Shown: positions 35,005 through 44,837 of the stretch, piece after piece | Layout of the letters: the number at the start of each line of letters is the position of its first letter | Position numbering within the stretch: position 1 is the stretch's first letter | Assembly: GCA_007026445.1 (NCBI GenBank) | Contig: VDMD01000011.1 | Location: 734,094-798,093 of the forward strand | Origin: Schizophyllum amplum | Taxonomy: Eukaryota; Basidiomycota; Agaricomycetes; Agaricales; Schizophyllaceae | Reading direction: 5' to 3' | DNA length: 64,000 nucleotides | Notes under the pieces: model-generated | Databases searched by the model: none | What the model saw: the letters and a program-made list of their open reading frames with translations, nothing else | What the model was told of the DNA's origin: nothing | Translations under genes and position numbers: made by a program

Positions 35005-36545
35005 TCAATGTAGCTCCAACATAGCGAGGCTGCTGGGGCGCTGCAGTCGGGGAGGCCAAGACATCGGCATCATCTCCGAGCTCGAACGAAGATATGCTCT
35101 CATCGTCGTAGGACTCTCCCGATGACGTTGCCTGAGCGCTTCGCTCTCGTTCAGGGTAACTGGTGAATATGTGTGAGTGATAATCTCAAAGCCCAGAAAG
35201 AAAAGGACTAACGGTGTGCGCCAGACGCCCGGGGCACATTCGACTCTCTGCCCCGTCTTCCAGTTACGAGAGGATCCGTGAGATCCACCAGAATCCGAAC
35301 CGAAGTCCAACTCGGGGAGAGGCGATGATTCGTACATCGTGGATGATGTCGCCCAATGGTCCTGAGGTGGCGTCTCGGGAGTGCGCGGGATCCCGGATGA
35401 CGGCGGCCAAGGGAGTTCCGGAGACCAAGGTGCGAGACAAGGCAGAGCGGTCAACGGGGCTCGAGGTGTGACAACAGGGGTGTTGTAAGGCGACGTCGAA
35501 AGTCCGCAGAAGCGCCTCGTCTTGGATTGCGACAAGCCGTTGATGCGGCACGCTTCCTCGATCGTGAGCATCGCAAATTCGGATGGCGGATACAGTTCCG
35601 CGAAGGTGTATGTCCTACATAAGGCACATCAGAAGGCTGCCGAAAAGCGCAGACGGTACAAACGTACTTGCCGTTCACTGGTTCGACCAGTGACCCCGCC
35701 GTAGCATACGCGAGGTCGCGCGCCGTCAGGTTCTTCACTAAGTCTTCGACGATGGGCAAGCCCTTCACCGGACGCGGTCCGATGCTGCAATTGATGTTGG
35801 GCTGACACGGCAGCGGCACATACTCCACCAATTTCGTCGGTGACACGAATGGTGGCAGCGTCTGACGCCACAGGAAGTCCCTATATAAGCGTCAGCGCGC
35901 AGTCGACATGATTAGATCTCCGGCGCACCTCAGCTTCTCGCCCGTAAAGTCCCACCAATTCCCCTCCGGATAGCGATAGGTGTCCTCCGGGTCGTGCATA
36001 TAGACGAAGTCCTTTGCCTTGCTACCCCACATGAGGAGGTCAAGCCTGAACGTCACACGCGTCAGGCAGCGCAAGTCAATCTACAGGAAAAGACGTACTC
36101 GAAGAAGGAGTCCAAGAAGTTCATGCCGCACATGATGCGCTCGGGCCAAGTCACGACGTAGTCTCCCTCGATGGCGCGCATCATCCGACTGGAACACGCA
36201 TGGAATATCAGTGTTGTGGCCCAGGTCCGAGAGCGTAAGGACTCACTAGTCGGCAATCTGCTCGTCCGAGAAGCAATTTTGGTCAAGAAAATTTTCCCCG
36301 CCCCAGTAGGAGCGCTCTGGCGCCGGTTGTTCGTTCTCCTGCTCGAAGCTGTCCTCCGCGTCGTCCGCGAAGCCGCCGATCGTCGCGTCGGCCGGGAAAG
36401 GCGCGCCGGTAAGAAAAACTTTGTCAAAGATATACTGGTTGTCGGAAAGGAGGTTGCTGTCAAGAGAAAAGCGCCCGTGTGGTGAAGGCGGCGGCGTCGA
36501 GGGCAGCATGTTCCTCGAGTACCAAGAGGGGGAGTGCAGAGACAT
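35005..36545 (-). CDS. KDZ cargo gene 1: unrecognised protein
   Basis: Not recognised. At least five exons from ATG 36545 (MSLHSPSWYSRN; another Met at 36509) to a stop at 35005. Visible blocks: a Ser/Pro N-terminus; DDAEDSFEQENEQPAPERSY; MMRAIEGDYVVTWPERIMCG and MNFLDSFFELDLLMWGSKA; YMHDPEDTYRYPEGNWWDFT and GEKLRDFLWRQTLPPFVSP; CQPNINCSIGPRPVKGLPIV; MLTIEEACRINGLSQSKTRR; and a Pro/Ser-rich tail. The introns have normal fungal size (45-70 nt), and the aromatic core suggests a folded, selected protein. The final block could be a small helix-turn-helix-like DNA-binding segment (weak inference). I found no transposase, 2-oxoglutarate dioxygenase (TET/JBP) or zinc-finger signature in it. It lies head to tail with the transposase, on the same strand. 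Confidence 0.65.
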
Positions 36546-37752
36546 GAGGCTTAGACAAGAAATAGAGTAAACTAGATGAGGATGTAGATAAGAGGCAGTT
36601 GCTCGAGGTCGCCGCCAGCAACTTTGGCGGGAGAGCGGGTCGTGGTCAGAAGCAAAGGTTCGTCTGGACGTTTCAAAGTTTAAGTTCTCGTAACGGCGAT
36701 TGCCGTTTGCATCACGTGCGCCACGAAGTTCAACTTTTGCGTGACCGGCTGGATGCAGTGTATGCGCCGTGCGGAGTGAGAGATAGTCGATTGGACATCT
36801 TGAAGCGTTCATAACATTCTTCAAGCAATGAAATTGGTACATGAATATTGACTGGCACGTCACAGGCGACACGACCTTGTACTAGAATACTGCTCGAACT
36901 GCAAGCGGTTGCTCAATGATTGGACAATCTGCCGGGTACTTACGCCAGCCATATACGTGTCTGGAAGGCGTGAACTATGGCTCGGCATTTGCACATGAAG
37001 CAACAGTGCCGGGACCGCCTCTTTCTAGATATGAGGTCGGGATTCCGAAGGTTGTTCTTCTTACAACAACCTCGGCAACACAGTCGCTCGACGGACGTTG
37101 TCCCTCTCCCTGCGCAAGAATTCCACCAGAGATTCACTCGTATCAAATACTGCGGCTCATGCACGTCACTCACCTCAACTGCATGACATCGACAGGTGCA
37201 CCTCAGGCCTGATTTGTGGACGACGACGCAGCCGGCATCTGGATTGCTGTCTGCTTCGAAGTTCAAGGTCAATCCAAGCGCGCCCTTCGAGTCCAGCATG
37301 CAGTTGCGTACCTCGTCTTGCGAGCTCGCTTCTCAATGTTCGTATAGACATCCTGAATGCGTGAGAGAAGCTTGAGGTGGCACAATAAGACCGCTTCAGG
37401 GGTCGGCGAGGTCGCATTTCAAGCTGTATAGAATCATATGCATTCAGATGGTACTCCTTGTTCTACCCTATTGTGCGTCCCTCTCCTGTCGCCCCTTGCG
37501 CTTCGCTTGCGCTTGCTTGTATAGGGCATCGTGCAATACACGGACATGCAATGCAAGGGCCATTCGGTTCATGCTAAGCACTCTACAGACCAGCATCCAG
37601 GCGATACGTGCTTGTTGATGATCAAGTATTGTTCAAGTTCATTGAAGTTACGGGCGAGGTGTCTTCCGTTCGCGACGTTTGTCTGAGTATGCGATTTGTT
37701 CGTGTCGAAGCTACGCAGATACAAAATATAGCTACTCAGTCCTCAAGTCAAA
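36546..37752. other. Intergenic within the KDZ element
   Basis: 1.2 kb without a supported gene. Frames up to about 120 codons lack bias and splice structure. It holds the promoter of cargo gene 1 and the 3' flank of cargo gene 2. Confidence 0.45.
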
Positions 37753-38494
37753 CTACCCCTCGCGCATCAGCCGCCACACCTTCCCCTCCCCGAGAGCTAC
37801 CTTGAACGCAGCAATAGCGTCCTCGCGCGAGCGGTAGCTACCGTGTTCCGCTCCTGCAAGCCCCGTCGTCCCAAGAACAACCTCGTTACTGCGGTGGATG
37901 GTCAGCTCGCCACTCTCTATTCCAGAGAGAGGAACACATACTATGTACGATAGACGCCGGGCTGAACACCTTTGAATACGACATACCACAGATGGCCATG
38001 CGGCGCGATGGCGACACTAGCGTCGTCGTCCAAGAAGGCGAGCCCCAGTGCCAGATCTGCTGAGGACATCGGCGTCTGTGAAATCTGCCTTCCGACCGTC
38101 GCCGTCGCATTGGAGCAGGAGAACGTCAGGCCACGGCGACGAGCAACATCGAAGGCCGCGCGTGCCTCGGAGACGGAGGGGTAGCCTTGATAGGAATTGT
38201 GCTTGACTCCATTGACTTGAGCCTTACACTCGGGCCTGTTGAGAGGTGAGTCGCAGACACGACCTCCGGCGTGAACGCGACCGACCAGGTTGTGTATACA
38301 CCAGCCACCCGCCCGATGAAGACCACGTAAGCTCCGTGTTTCGCCTTCCCCTTCCTGCCGCTTCTCGACGAGATGTCCGTACTCGGCGGCGGTGCATCTA
38401 CGACTGAGGATGCGCGCTGCGCAGGAGAGTAGCGCGGTAACCCTTGGTCCTCGACAACTGCCAGGCGGAACAGTCTCTGCGTAAGGTCATCCAT
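37753..38494 (-). CDS. KDZ cargo gene 2: protein with two RNase H1 N-terminal (viroplasmin-type) domains
   Basis: Three exons from ATG 38494 to stop 37753. A 55-residue basic/Ser linker leads to domain 1: GAYVVFIGRVAGVYTTWPEC, AQVNGVKHNSYQGYPSVSEA, RAAFDVARRRG. Domain 2 follows: LWYVVFKGVQPGVYRTYNEV, GAEHGSYRSREDAIAAFKVA, GKVWRLMREG at the end. Both copies carry the pattern Y-x-V-x-x-G-x-x-x-G-V-Y-x-T-W/Y, a Y/K-x-Y middle and an A-x-x-A-F helix. This is how I recognise the small fold found at the N-terminus of eukaryotic RNase H1 and in caulimovirus viroplasmin, which binds RNA-DNA hybrids and dsRNA. No RNase H catalytic domain follows. Intron 38306-38251 and a second near 37945-37890 restore one frame. 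Confidence 0.75.
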
Positions 38495-39019
38495 GTCGAA
38501 TACTGCAGTCGTAGTTCAAGGCAAAGTGCAGTCGCGTTGCGCGCCGCCGTTAAGAGCGGCGCGGAGTCTTCTTCGGCTACCCATCGTCGCGATGCAAGGA
38601 CATGCGGCGAGGATCCCGCGCCTTCAGCGGCCCTTGTCCCGCTCGGCGGTGATACATTCCCAACCCCGCGCGCACGCCTCCGGTGAGAAGCGCACAAGCC
38701 CGCCGATTATGCGCGTCCAATGATTCGATTAATGCCGCCATAGCAGCGGCATTCCCTCATCTGGGCTATGTTTTGAACATATGTGGCGACAATCATCCTC
38801 AGACACTCACAAGGTTCCAGCCTGTCATGCCACGAGACTCGAACAGGTAGTACGCGCACTGCACAATATGATTGCCGATTTTGGGTACAGACTACAGGAC
38901 GTGTACAGCGGGCAACATGGTCAAGAAAAACTTATACGCGGCGCGTGCAGACTCGGAAACATTGTGTAACTAGCATATAATCAGCGTTCGTATGGGCAGG
39001 CTACAAACGATGTTCTTAC
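38495..39019. other. Intergenic within the KDZ element
   Basis: No gene supported between cargo genes 2 and 3. Confidence 0.45.
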
Positions 39020-39997
39020 CTAGACCACAGACAGCATCCCGGCGCGACGGGCAGCGTTGAAAAAGTCGATGACCTCGCCCAGGTCGCGGCTGCAAAAGCT
39101 GACGGGGCTCGAGACGCCACAGATCGACGACGTAAACATCATGCTGAAAGGTTTGGTTAGTAGAGGGAGACATAGAAGAAAGATAACGCACGCGTTGTTG
39201 AAGACACCAACGCACCGACCGCGCGTGATGCCGTAGTACTTGGGACCCGGAGGCCAAAACATGACCGGGAAGGTGATGTCCTGGGCAGGCGGAATCACGT
39301 AACCAACACCGACGGAGTGCGTGGTGGGGTCCGCCGAGAACCAGGGAAGCATGAAGTGCATGCCGTTGGCGACGACGCTGCTGGCGGAGGCTTGCATCAG
39401 AGGGCCGTTGACGGTAATCTCGATGTCGTCGTCGCTGTCGCCGTCGCTGGTAATGTCGCTGTCGCTGTCACTCGCCTCGACGACGTCAATAGCGGGAAGC
39501 ACGCTGGAGGCGGTCGCATCCAGTACGACCGCCGCCACATCGACAGGCGCATCGACCACGGCTGTGTCGATCTGGGCGGCGTCGACCTGGGACGCGGTGT
39601 GGTCCTGCGCGGCGGCGTCGAACTGGGCCGTGGCGTGGTCCTGCGTGGTGTTGACCTGCCCCACTGCGTCGGTCTGCGCAGCGCTGACGTGCGTCGCGTC
39701 GACCTCCATCGCGTCAGACGGCGCATTGGCATGAATCACGTCGCCAGTGGGAGCGTCGATGCTCTCGAAGTCTTCTCCAAGAGGGGAGGCGGGACGCGTG
39801 TCGAGCGTGGCAGTCACAGCGATGTCGATGACTTTGAAGTCGAGCTCGCCCTCCGCGAGACCGACTTCACTGTCAAGGGGCTCTGCAAAGCGATCAGGAC
39901 ATCTGTCGGGCGACAGAAGGGATTGACGCACGGTAGCTGAAAGACATGAGAACTTGGGGAGAAGAAAGAAGGAGACGCTGAGCCGTAACGGACGCAC
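39020..39997 (-). CDS. KDZ cargo gene 3: disordered acidic protein with C-terminal viroplasmin-type domain
   Basis: Two exons, ATG 39997 (other in-frame Mets are possible) to stop 39020, with an intron of about 50 nt near 39190-39140 (GTGCGT donor, CTTTCAG acceptor). The first 200 residues are low complexity: Ala/Asp/Thr/Val-rich with many D-A-x repeats (FDAAAQDHTASQVDAAQIDT), then SDSDSDITSDGDSDDDIEIT. A central segment reads MHFMLPWFSADPTTHSVGVG and YVIPPAQDITFPVMFWPPGP. The C-terminal domain is KYYGITRGRCVGVFNNAMMF then SSICGVSSPVSFCSRDLGEV and IDFFNAARRAGML. This follows the same Y-Y-x-I-x-x-G-R-x-x-G-V-F / A-x-x-F-x-x-A pattern as cargo gene 2 and the fungal viroplasmin/RNase H1 N-terminal domain. 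Weaker than gene 2 because only one domain copy is present. Confidence 0.68.
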   Translation of the reverse strand: MRPLRLSVSFFLLPKFSCLSATVRQSLLSPDRCPDRFAEPLDSEVGLAEGELDFKVIDIAVTATLDTRPASPLGEDFESIDAPTGDVIHANAPSDAMEVDATHVSAAQTDAVGQVNTTQDHATAQFDAAAQDHTASQVDAAQIDTAVVDAPVDVAAVVLDATASSVLPAIDVVEASDSDSDITSDGDSDDDIEITVNGPLMQASASSVVANGMHFMLPWFSADPTTHSVGVGYVIPPAQDITFPVMFWPPGPKYYGITRGRCVGVFNNACVIFLLCLPLLTKPFSMMFTSSICGVSSPVSFCSRDLGEVIDFFNAARRAGMLSVV

Positions 39998-40351
39998 CGC
40001 GTATATATGAGGCGTTTACAAGCTTTGATTCCCAGCTCGGCGACTGCCTCGCCTCATGGGCGATCTGGATCCAGGATATGCGGATCCTGGACGTAGGTGG
40101 CCCCGCGGAAATCAGTGCCGGCGGAAATGCCACCACGTCCGAAAACCCAAGTCCCGCGGACGGTTCTTATGTATCGGAGGTCTCGTTGTATCGGCTGTCG
40201 CTTTTCTTCCTCCCCCTGCTATCTGGATATCATCGTCAGCCTGAGGCAAGCTCACATTCGCCCGCCGACATCAACAGTCCAGTAAAAGCTGTGCAGCCCG
40301 CTCACCCTCGAAGTAAGTCGGCGCCCTCGCCTTCGTGGTGTGGTCTCTGAC
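39998..40351. other. Divergent intergenic region within the KDZ element
   Basis: Upstream of both cargo genes 3 (-) and 4 (+), so probably a shared promoter region. No gene seen. Confidence 0.5.
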
Positions 40352-43300
40352 ATGACACGTAGCATGGGCAACCACAGCAAGAAGCCGAAGGCCGATCGCC
40401 AGAACAGCAAGGGATGGGCCGACGGCATGCGTGAAGACTTGATTCTGAAGCCCAATCTCGACCGTTACATAGCGGCCAGGCAGCGCGGACACGTCGCCGA
40501 AAAGCGCGTTGCGAACGATATCTGTAACAGGTGAGTTTGTGCTGTTCGACGGTCTGTTTGACGATTGCTGACCTCGCGCATCCGTATAGGTACCATACCA
40601 GGATCCCTTACTGGTTGGAGGACCACGAGGAGTACGAGGGGCCTTTCCTGCCATACGATGAGAACAAGATCTTCGACGCTACCGCAGAGGCCGAGGACAA
40701 CAAGGCGGCCGTACTCAAGCACGTCGAATGGTTGAACGAAGTAAGTCCATCACTGTTTGCCTGTGTTGTGTCCGGTGCTGATCGTTCTCAGCGCATCCGC
40801 CGTTGGCTCAAGCACCGATCATCCATCGTCATCTCGTCGCCGCAGATCTCGACCAACCCTCAAAAGAATCCTCTTGCCGGCCTCCTCCTCCAACTCAGCG
40901 GCTTCGAACGCCCACCGAGGCGTCGTTCTGCTCAACAGCAGTTTCAGACCGAGAACGCTAGCCGACTTCAGCCTCTGTATGATGCAAAATGGGCGTCGGA
41001 CCTTCTCTCGGGCGCGCGCAAGCCGAACACCAAGCAGTCCGCGAACTGGCGCGACAAGATCGTCAAAGCCGAGTTCAAGACGCTCTCGACTCATGACCAA
41101 AACATGTACAATTCTCGCGCCATCGAGGCTGGCAAGGCGGCGCGTGCTGAATACGACCGCCTGCTGAAGGAGGGACCTTCTCCGTCGCCGGAGTCACGTC
41201 ACAAGTATGTATACCATCCTCTGCGCTTCACGCATGTATCTGACGATTGCAGAGCCATCACTCATCTGCCCGCCTTCGCTGGCAGCCTTTTGCGAGGCAT
41301 ACAGACGTACACGGGGATGCAGGCCACTCTGCTCATCGGAGGCCCTGTACCGAGCGCAGGAGGCGACGTCTGTGTGTACTCTGTGTTCGCCGGCAAGAAC
41401 GAGGCGAACCAGACGTGGGCCGAGATGGACAGAGAGGGACTCGACGCTGTCAAGGCGAACTACATGAAGTACATTCGGACCGCGTTCAGTGCGTATGCCT
41501 TATTGATCATCTGCTCGTCACACTGACTCTTGCTCAGCCCCCGAGGATTGCGCAGCTGCAGCGCTCCAGGGCAAGACGGACATCCCGCTCGACACCCTTA
41601 TCCCCCCGCCTCGCGTCGAGGGCGAGGACTCTGACTCGGAGTCGGACTCCGACGACTCGGACAGTGAGTCGGACGAGCCTCTGGCGAAAGCTCGCAAGCG
41701 CAAGCGTGGCGGTCACTCGACGGCTTCGAAGCTGAAGGCATCAACCTCCAAGGCGTCCACTTCCAAGGTGTCGAAGCCGTCGACCTCAAAAGCGCGCCCC
41801 CCCGACAAAGGCAAGGCCACCACTGTCGCATCCACCTCTAAAGGCAGTACCACCTCCAAGTCGCCGCCGAAACCTCAGGGCTCCTTCGACGTCAGGCGGC
41901 CGGAGCAGACGTATAGTTCGAACGATCCGCCGGGCGAGACCGAGGGCTTCCGTCGCCTGGAATGGGAGAAGCAAAAGTACATCGACTTCATCCGCTACAT
42001 GCCTGCCTCTATCAGGACTGGACGCATGTTGGTTTGGTATGAGAACTTCTACGTCGACCTCGAAGGTCGCGTTCGTGATCGGCGTATGGACGAGGAGGAG
42101 GAGGTTGCTGCTGAGGGCTCCGACGATGACTATGTCGACAGCGATGAGGAGAAGCGGAAGCAGAAGAAGATGAAGAGGAAGGGGAAGGGGAAGGGGAAGT
42201 CTACTGCTCCATCGGGAGTCACGCGGGGCGAATCGAAGACACCGTCGACTGTCGACAATGACCCTGAGCATGGTGTAGACGAAGGTATGTGTGCCGCGAA
42301 TATCTCACGAATGTTACTGACCTCAGTTCTAGATATCCAAATGCACGAGTCGCCAGCTTCGCTCGCCTCGATGACCTCAGCAAACACACCGGCGTCATCT
42401 ACGCCACCCGCGGCGTTGACCGCTACGTCGCACACCATTGCGGATGGCGCAGCAGATGCTCCATCGACGGGTAAAGCGCCCTCTCCGACGACCACCTTGG
42501 CGGCTACCTCGGCGTTGAGCGGGACGGCATCCTCGCCAGGTTCATCGGCCCCGCCTGAGGCCCAAGCTGCATCGGCGGCAACCTCGGCATCGTCTTCGCG
42601 ATCTATGCCTCCTCCGGGCCGCGCGCATGACAAGAATTTGGGCGCAATACGCAGCGCCGCGGCAAAGCCTTCGTCTCGGCGAGCGCCGCCACTTCGCCCG
42701 CGTCATACATCACCGCCACCGCCATTCTCGCAGCTCGCAACGGCGATGACGCCTATGTCGTCGGAAGGTCCGCCTCCTTCGCAGCGAGTACGAACACCGC
42801 CGTCGTTGCCTCCACCGCCGTCGCAGCTCATGCCCGAAGAGGAGGAGGAGGGCGCACTCGATCCTTACGCTGCTATGGAGGAGGAGGAGGCCGCTCTGGA
42901 TCCTCACGCTGCTATGGAGGAGGAGGAGGAGGAGAACGACCCTCTTGCGAATATGGACGAAGATACCGCCATGAACAAGGACTTGCCGAAGAAGATCGTC
43001 AACCGCAACGACGCGATGGAGTGTGCTCCCCCTTCGCTGGATGGAGATTCTACACCTTCCAGGTCATCGTCGACGACTCCCCCAGCATCATCCGCATCTC
43101 AGGTGGACAGCATGGATGCTCAGACGCCGTCGTGCCCCGCCGACGCAAAGCCCTGGTTCAAGGCCATATTCGACGTTGTCAATCACCCGGAGCTCGGCGG
43201 GGAGTACTGCCGCTTGTTGAATTCCTGGGCCCAACTGGAAAGTAGTCACGGCTTCGATGTCAACAAGGGCGCTACCATGACTGTCCTCGGCGCGCCTGCC

Positions 43301-43633
43301 AAGCCGGGACTGCTGACGACCTGGATCAATGGCGGACGACGCGCGAAGAAGCCACTGGTCGTCACCGACGTCAAGGTGTTCGAGCGGGAGATGCGGGCTT
43401 GGTGGAACGGGCTGCAACCTGAATGGCGCGTGCTTGACGACGCAGGGTATCCGGACCTCGATGTCTCTGTTGGCGATGACTGGGGCGTCCTCGCTGTCAA
43501 CGGCCAGAACGGGCTCGCGTCGGCTATTGCGTGCTTGTGCTGGTGGGGCCTGTCTCTCGGCAAGAAGTCAAAGGTGTCTTGGGCGCGCTGCGTGGCTGAT
43601 GTGGCGTGGGTTTGCGAGCACGTCAGTGGTTGA
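40352..43633 (+). CDS. KDZ cargo gene 4: large uncharacterised protein with C-terminal Trp-rich domain
   Basis: Six exons (40352-40530, 40590-40740, 40792-41204, 41253-41488, 41538-42284, 42327-43633) sum to 3033 nt, giving 1010 residues. The N-terminal folded part (about 1-330) has KSKGWADGMREDLILKPNL-like sequence, FKTLSTHDQNMYNSRAIEAG and ATLLIGGPVPSAGGDVCVYS. Then come an acidic Ser/Asp run, a basic run (ARKRKRGGH, KKMKRKGKGKGK), and a helix-rich block RRLEWEKQKYIDFIRYMPAS. Some 280 Ala/Ser/Pro/Glu-rich residues follow. The C-terminal domain has AIFDVVNHPELGGEYCRLL, LLTTWINGGRRAKKPLVV and EREMRAWWNGLQPEWRVLD. From memory, proteins with such WW..LQP.WR ends are frequent, uncharacterised Agaricomycete proteins; unverified. 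No enzymatic motif seen. Confidence 0.75.
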
Positions 43634-44749
43634 GGGGCACGACATATGTCGGCATTGGGTGGGGGCTCGGGCATGCGAAGGTCAACATCTAGCCAGCGAT
43701 TACTATTGTCTTGGTCGAGGGCATATGTTTGTACTGCTGGTGTATCTCTTGGACTATCTACCTGCTATCTGTCATGTATTCTAGTACTACCTGTCTAGCT
43801 GTTGACCTTCATTCTACCATGTCTGATTACGTCACGTGCATGTTGACTTTGGACTTCGAGAGTTTTTGGCAAGTCGGAGAAGTCATGACGTCACGGCGGG
43901 TAGGGACTTAGCGATTTTTTGGCGAGAAGTGATGAAGTGGCTGTATGTGCTCGAAGGATCTGTGCGTAGAGAGCATGGTATATGGCATCGTGTGCGACAA
44001 CTGACAAGGGTGCTATCGACTGATGTATGGGAGGGGTGAACACCGACGGTGGTGGTCGGCAATGACGGGGTACGTGAATATATAAGCACAGCGGCGCCGC
44101 TGGCGCAGTACGCCCTCCTCCGACGTAGCTACATGTGAATGAATAAAGCTGTGATGAATGAGCGTCGCTACATCACGCGCAGCCCGGATGCACGTACCTG
44201 CTGCCCCGCCCGGAAATGCGGGGTGTAACGCCAACAACGCCTGGCCGCGAGGCAGCCGATCGGGGCAGTACAGAGTGGCGACCTAGGTGGGGTGCAGGAA
44301 GCGCAAGGCATTAAGGGGAGGGGGCGCGAAGGGCGGGCGGGCGGGCGGCGGCAGCGGCGGCGGCGGCAGCGGCGGCGGTGGCGGCAGCGGCAGCGGCGTG
44401 TGGCGGGACGGGGCATCAGGGAACCTCGACGATGGAGCGGGCCGGGTTGATAGGTATATGGATACTGAGGAAAGCAATGAGAAGCGCGCCCGTGGGCGGC
44501 GGGTGCAGCAGCGGGCGCGGCGGCGGCGGCGGCACCGTCGTGGAGCGTGGGTAATTCTCGGGAATCCCCGAACGTACCGCGGGAGCCGCGCGGTAGGGCG
44601 ACGACCGTGCACGTGGCCGCGAATACATTATTCTAAGCCCCGTATATAAACCCGGCAATAATACCCCAATTAGCGGGTAATTTAACCAGAAGGTCAGCCT
44701 GCCCGGCTATATCCGAGTAGTAGCGCCCACCGACACCTTCTAACCAGAC
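43634..44749. other. Right subterminal region of the KDZ element
   Basis: No gene supported. 44310-44560 is dominated by GGC/GCG triplet repeats (GGCGGCAGCGGCGGCGGC-like runs). 44600-44700 becomes AT-rich like the left end. Confidence 0.6.
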
Positions 44750-44830
44750 CTCTCGTTACATGCTGACCTTTGACAACGAATCCTCTGGTTATACTCATTA
44801 CTTCTAGGCAAGATTAAAGGACATTGGCTC
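44750..44830 (-). repeat. KDZ right terminal inverted repeat
   Basis: Reverse complement matches the left end. The core at 44774-44797 and the CTCTCGTT block at 44750-44757 lie at the same distances from the element end as on the left. Confidence 0.85.
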
Positions 44831-44837
44831 TGTGGCA

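Larger units (their letters stand above)
29028..44830. mobile_element. KDZ (Kyakuja-Dileera-Zisupton) DNA transposon, 15.8 kb, with cargo genes
   Basis: Bounded by a 7-bp target duplication TGTGGCA (29021-29027 and 44831-44837; an 8-bp version has one mismatch). The ends are imperfect terminal inverted repeats of at least 80 bp. The core TGAGTATAACCAGA..ATTCGTTG sits 32-33 bases from each end, and AACGAGAG sits 73 bases from each end. Joining the flanks across one duplication copy keeps the RT reading frame open, which fixes the borders. The interior carries a GC-rich repeat array, a CxC2-KDZ transposase, four further genes and a GGC-repeat-rich right end. The transposase appears unbroken, so the element may be autonomous. 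Confidence 0.92.

Noticed and set aside
30722..43633. TET/JBP oxygenase cargo, known from some KDZ elements
   Set aside because: I looked for the His-x-Asp...His iron site and flanking motifs in all five genes and did not see them.
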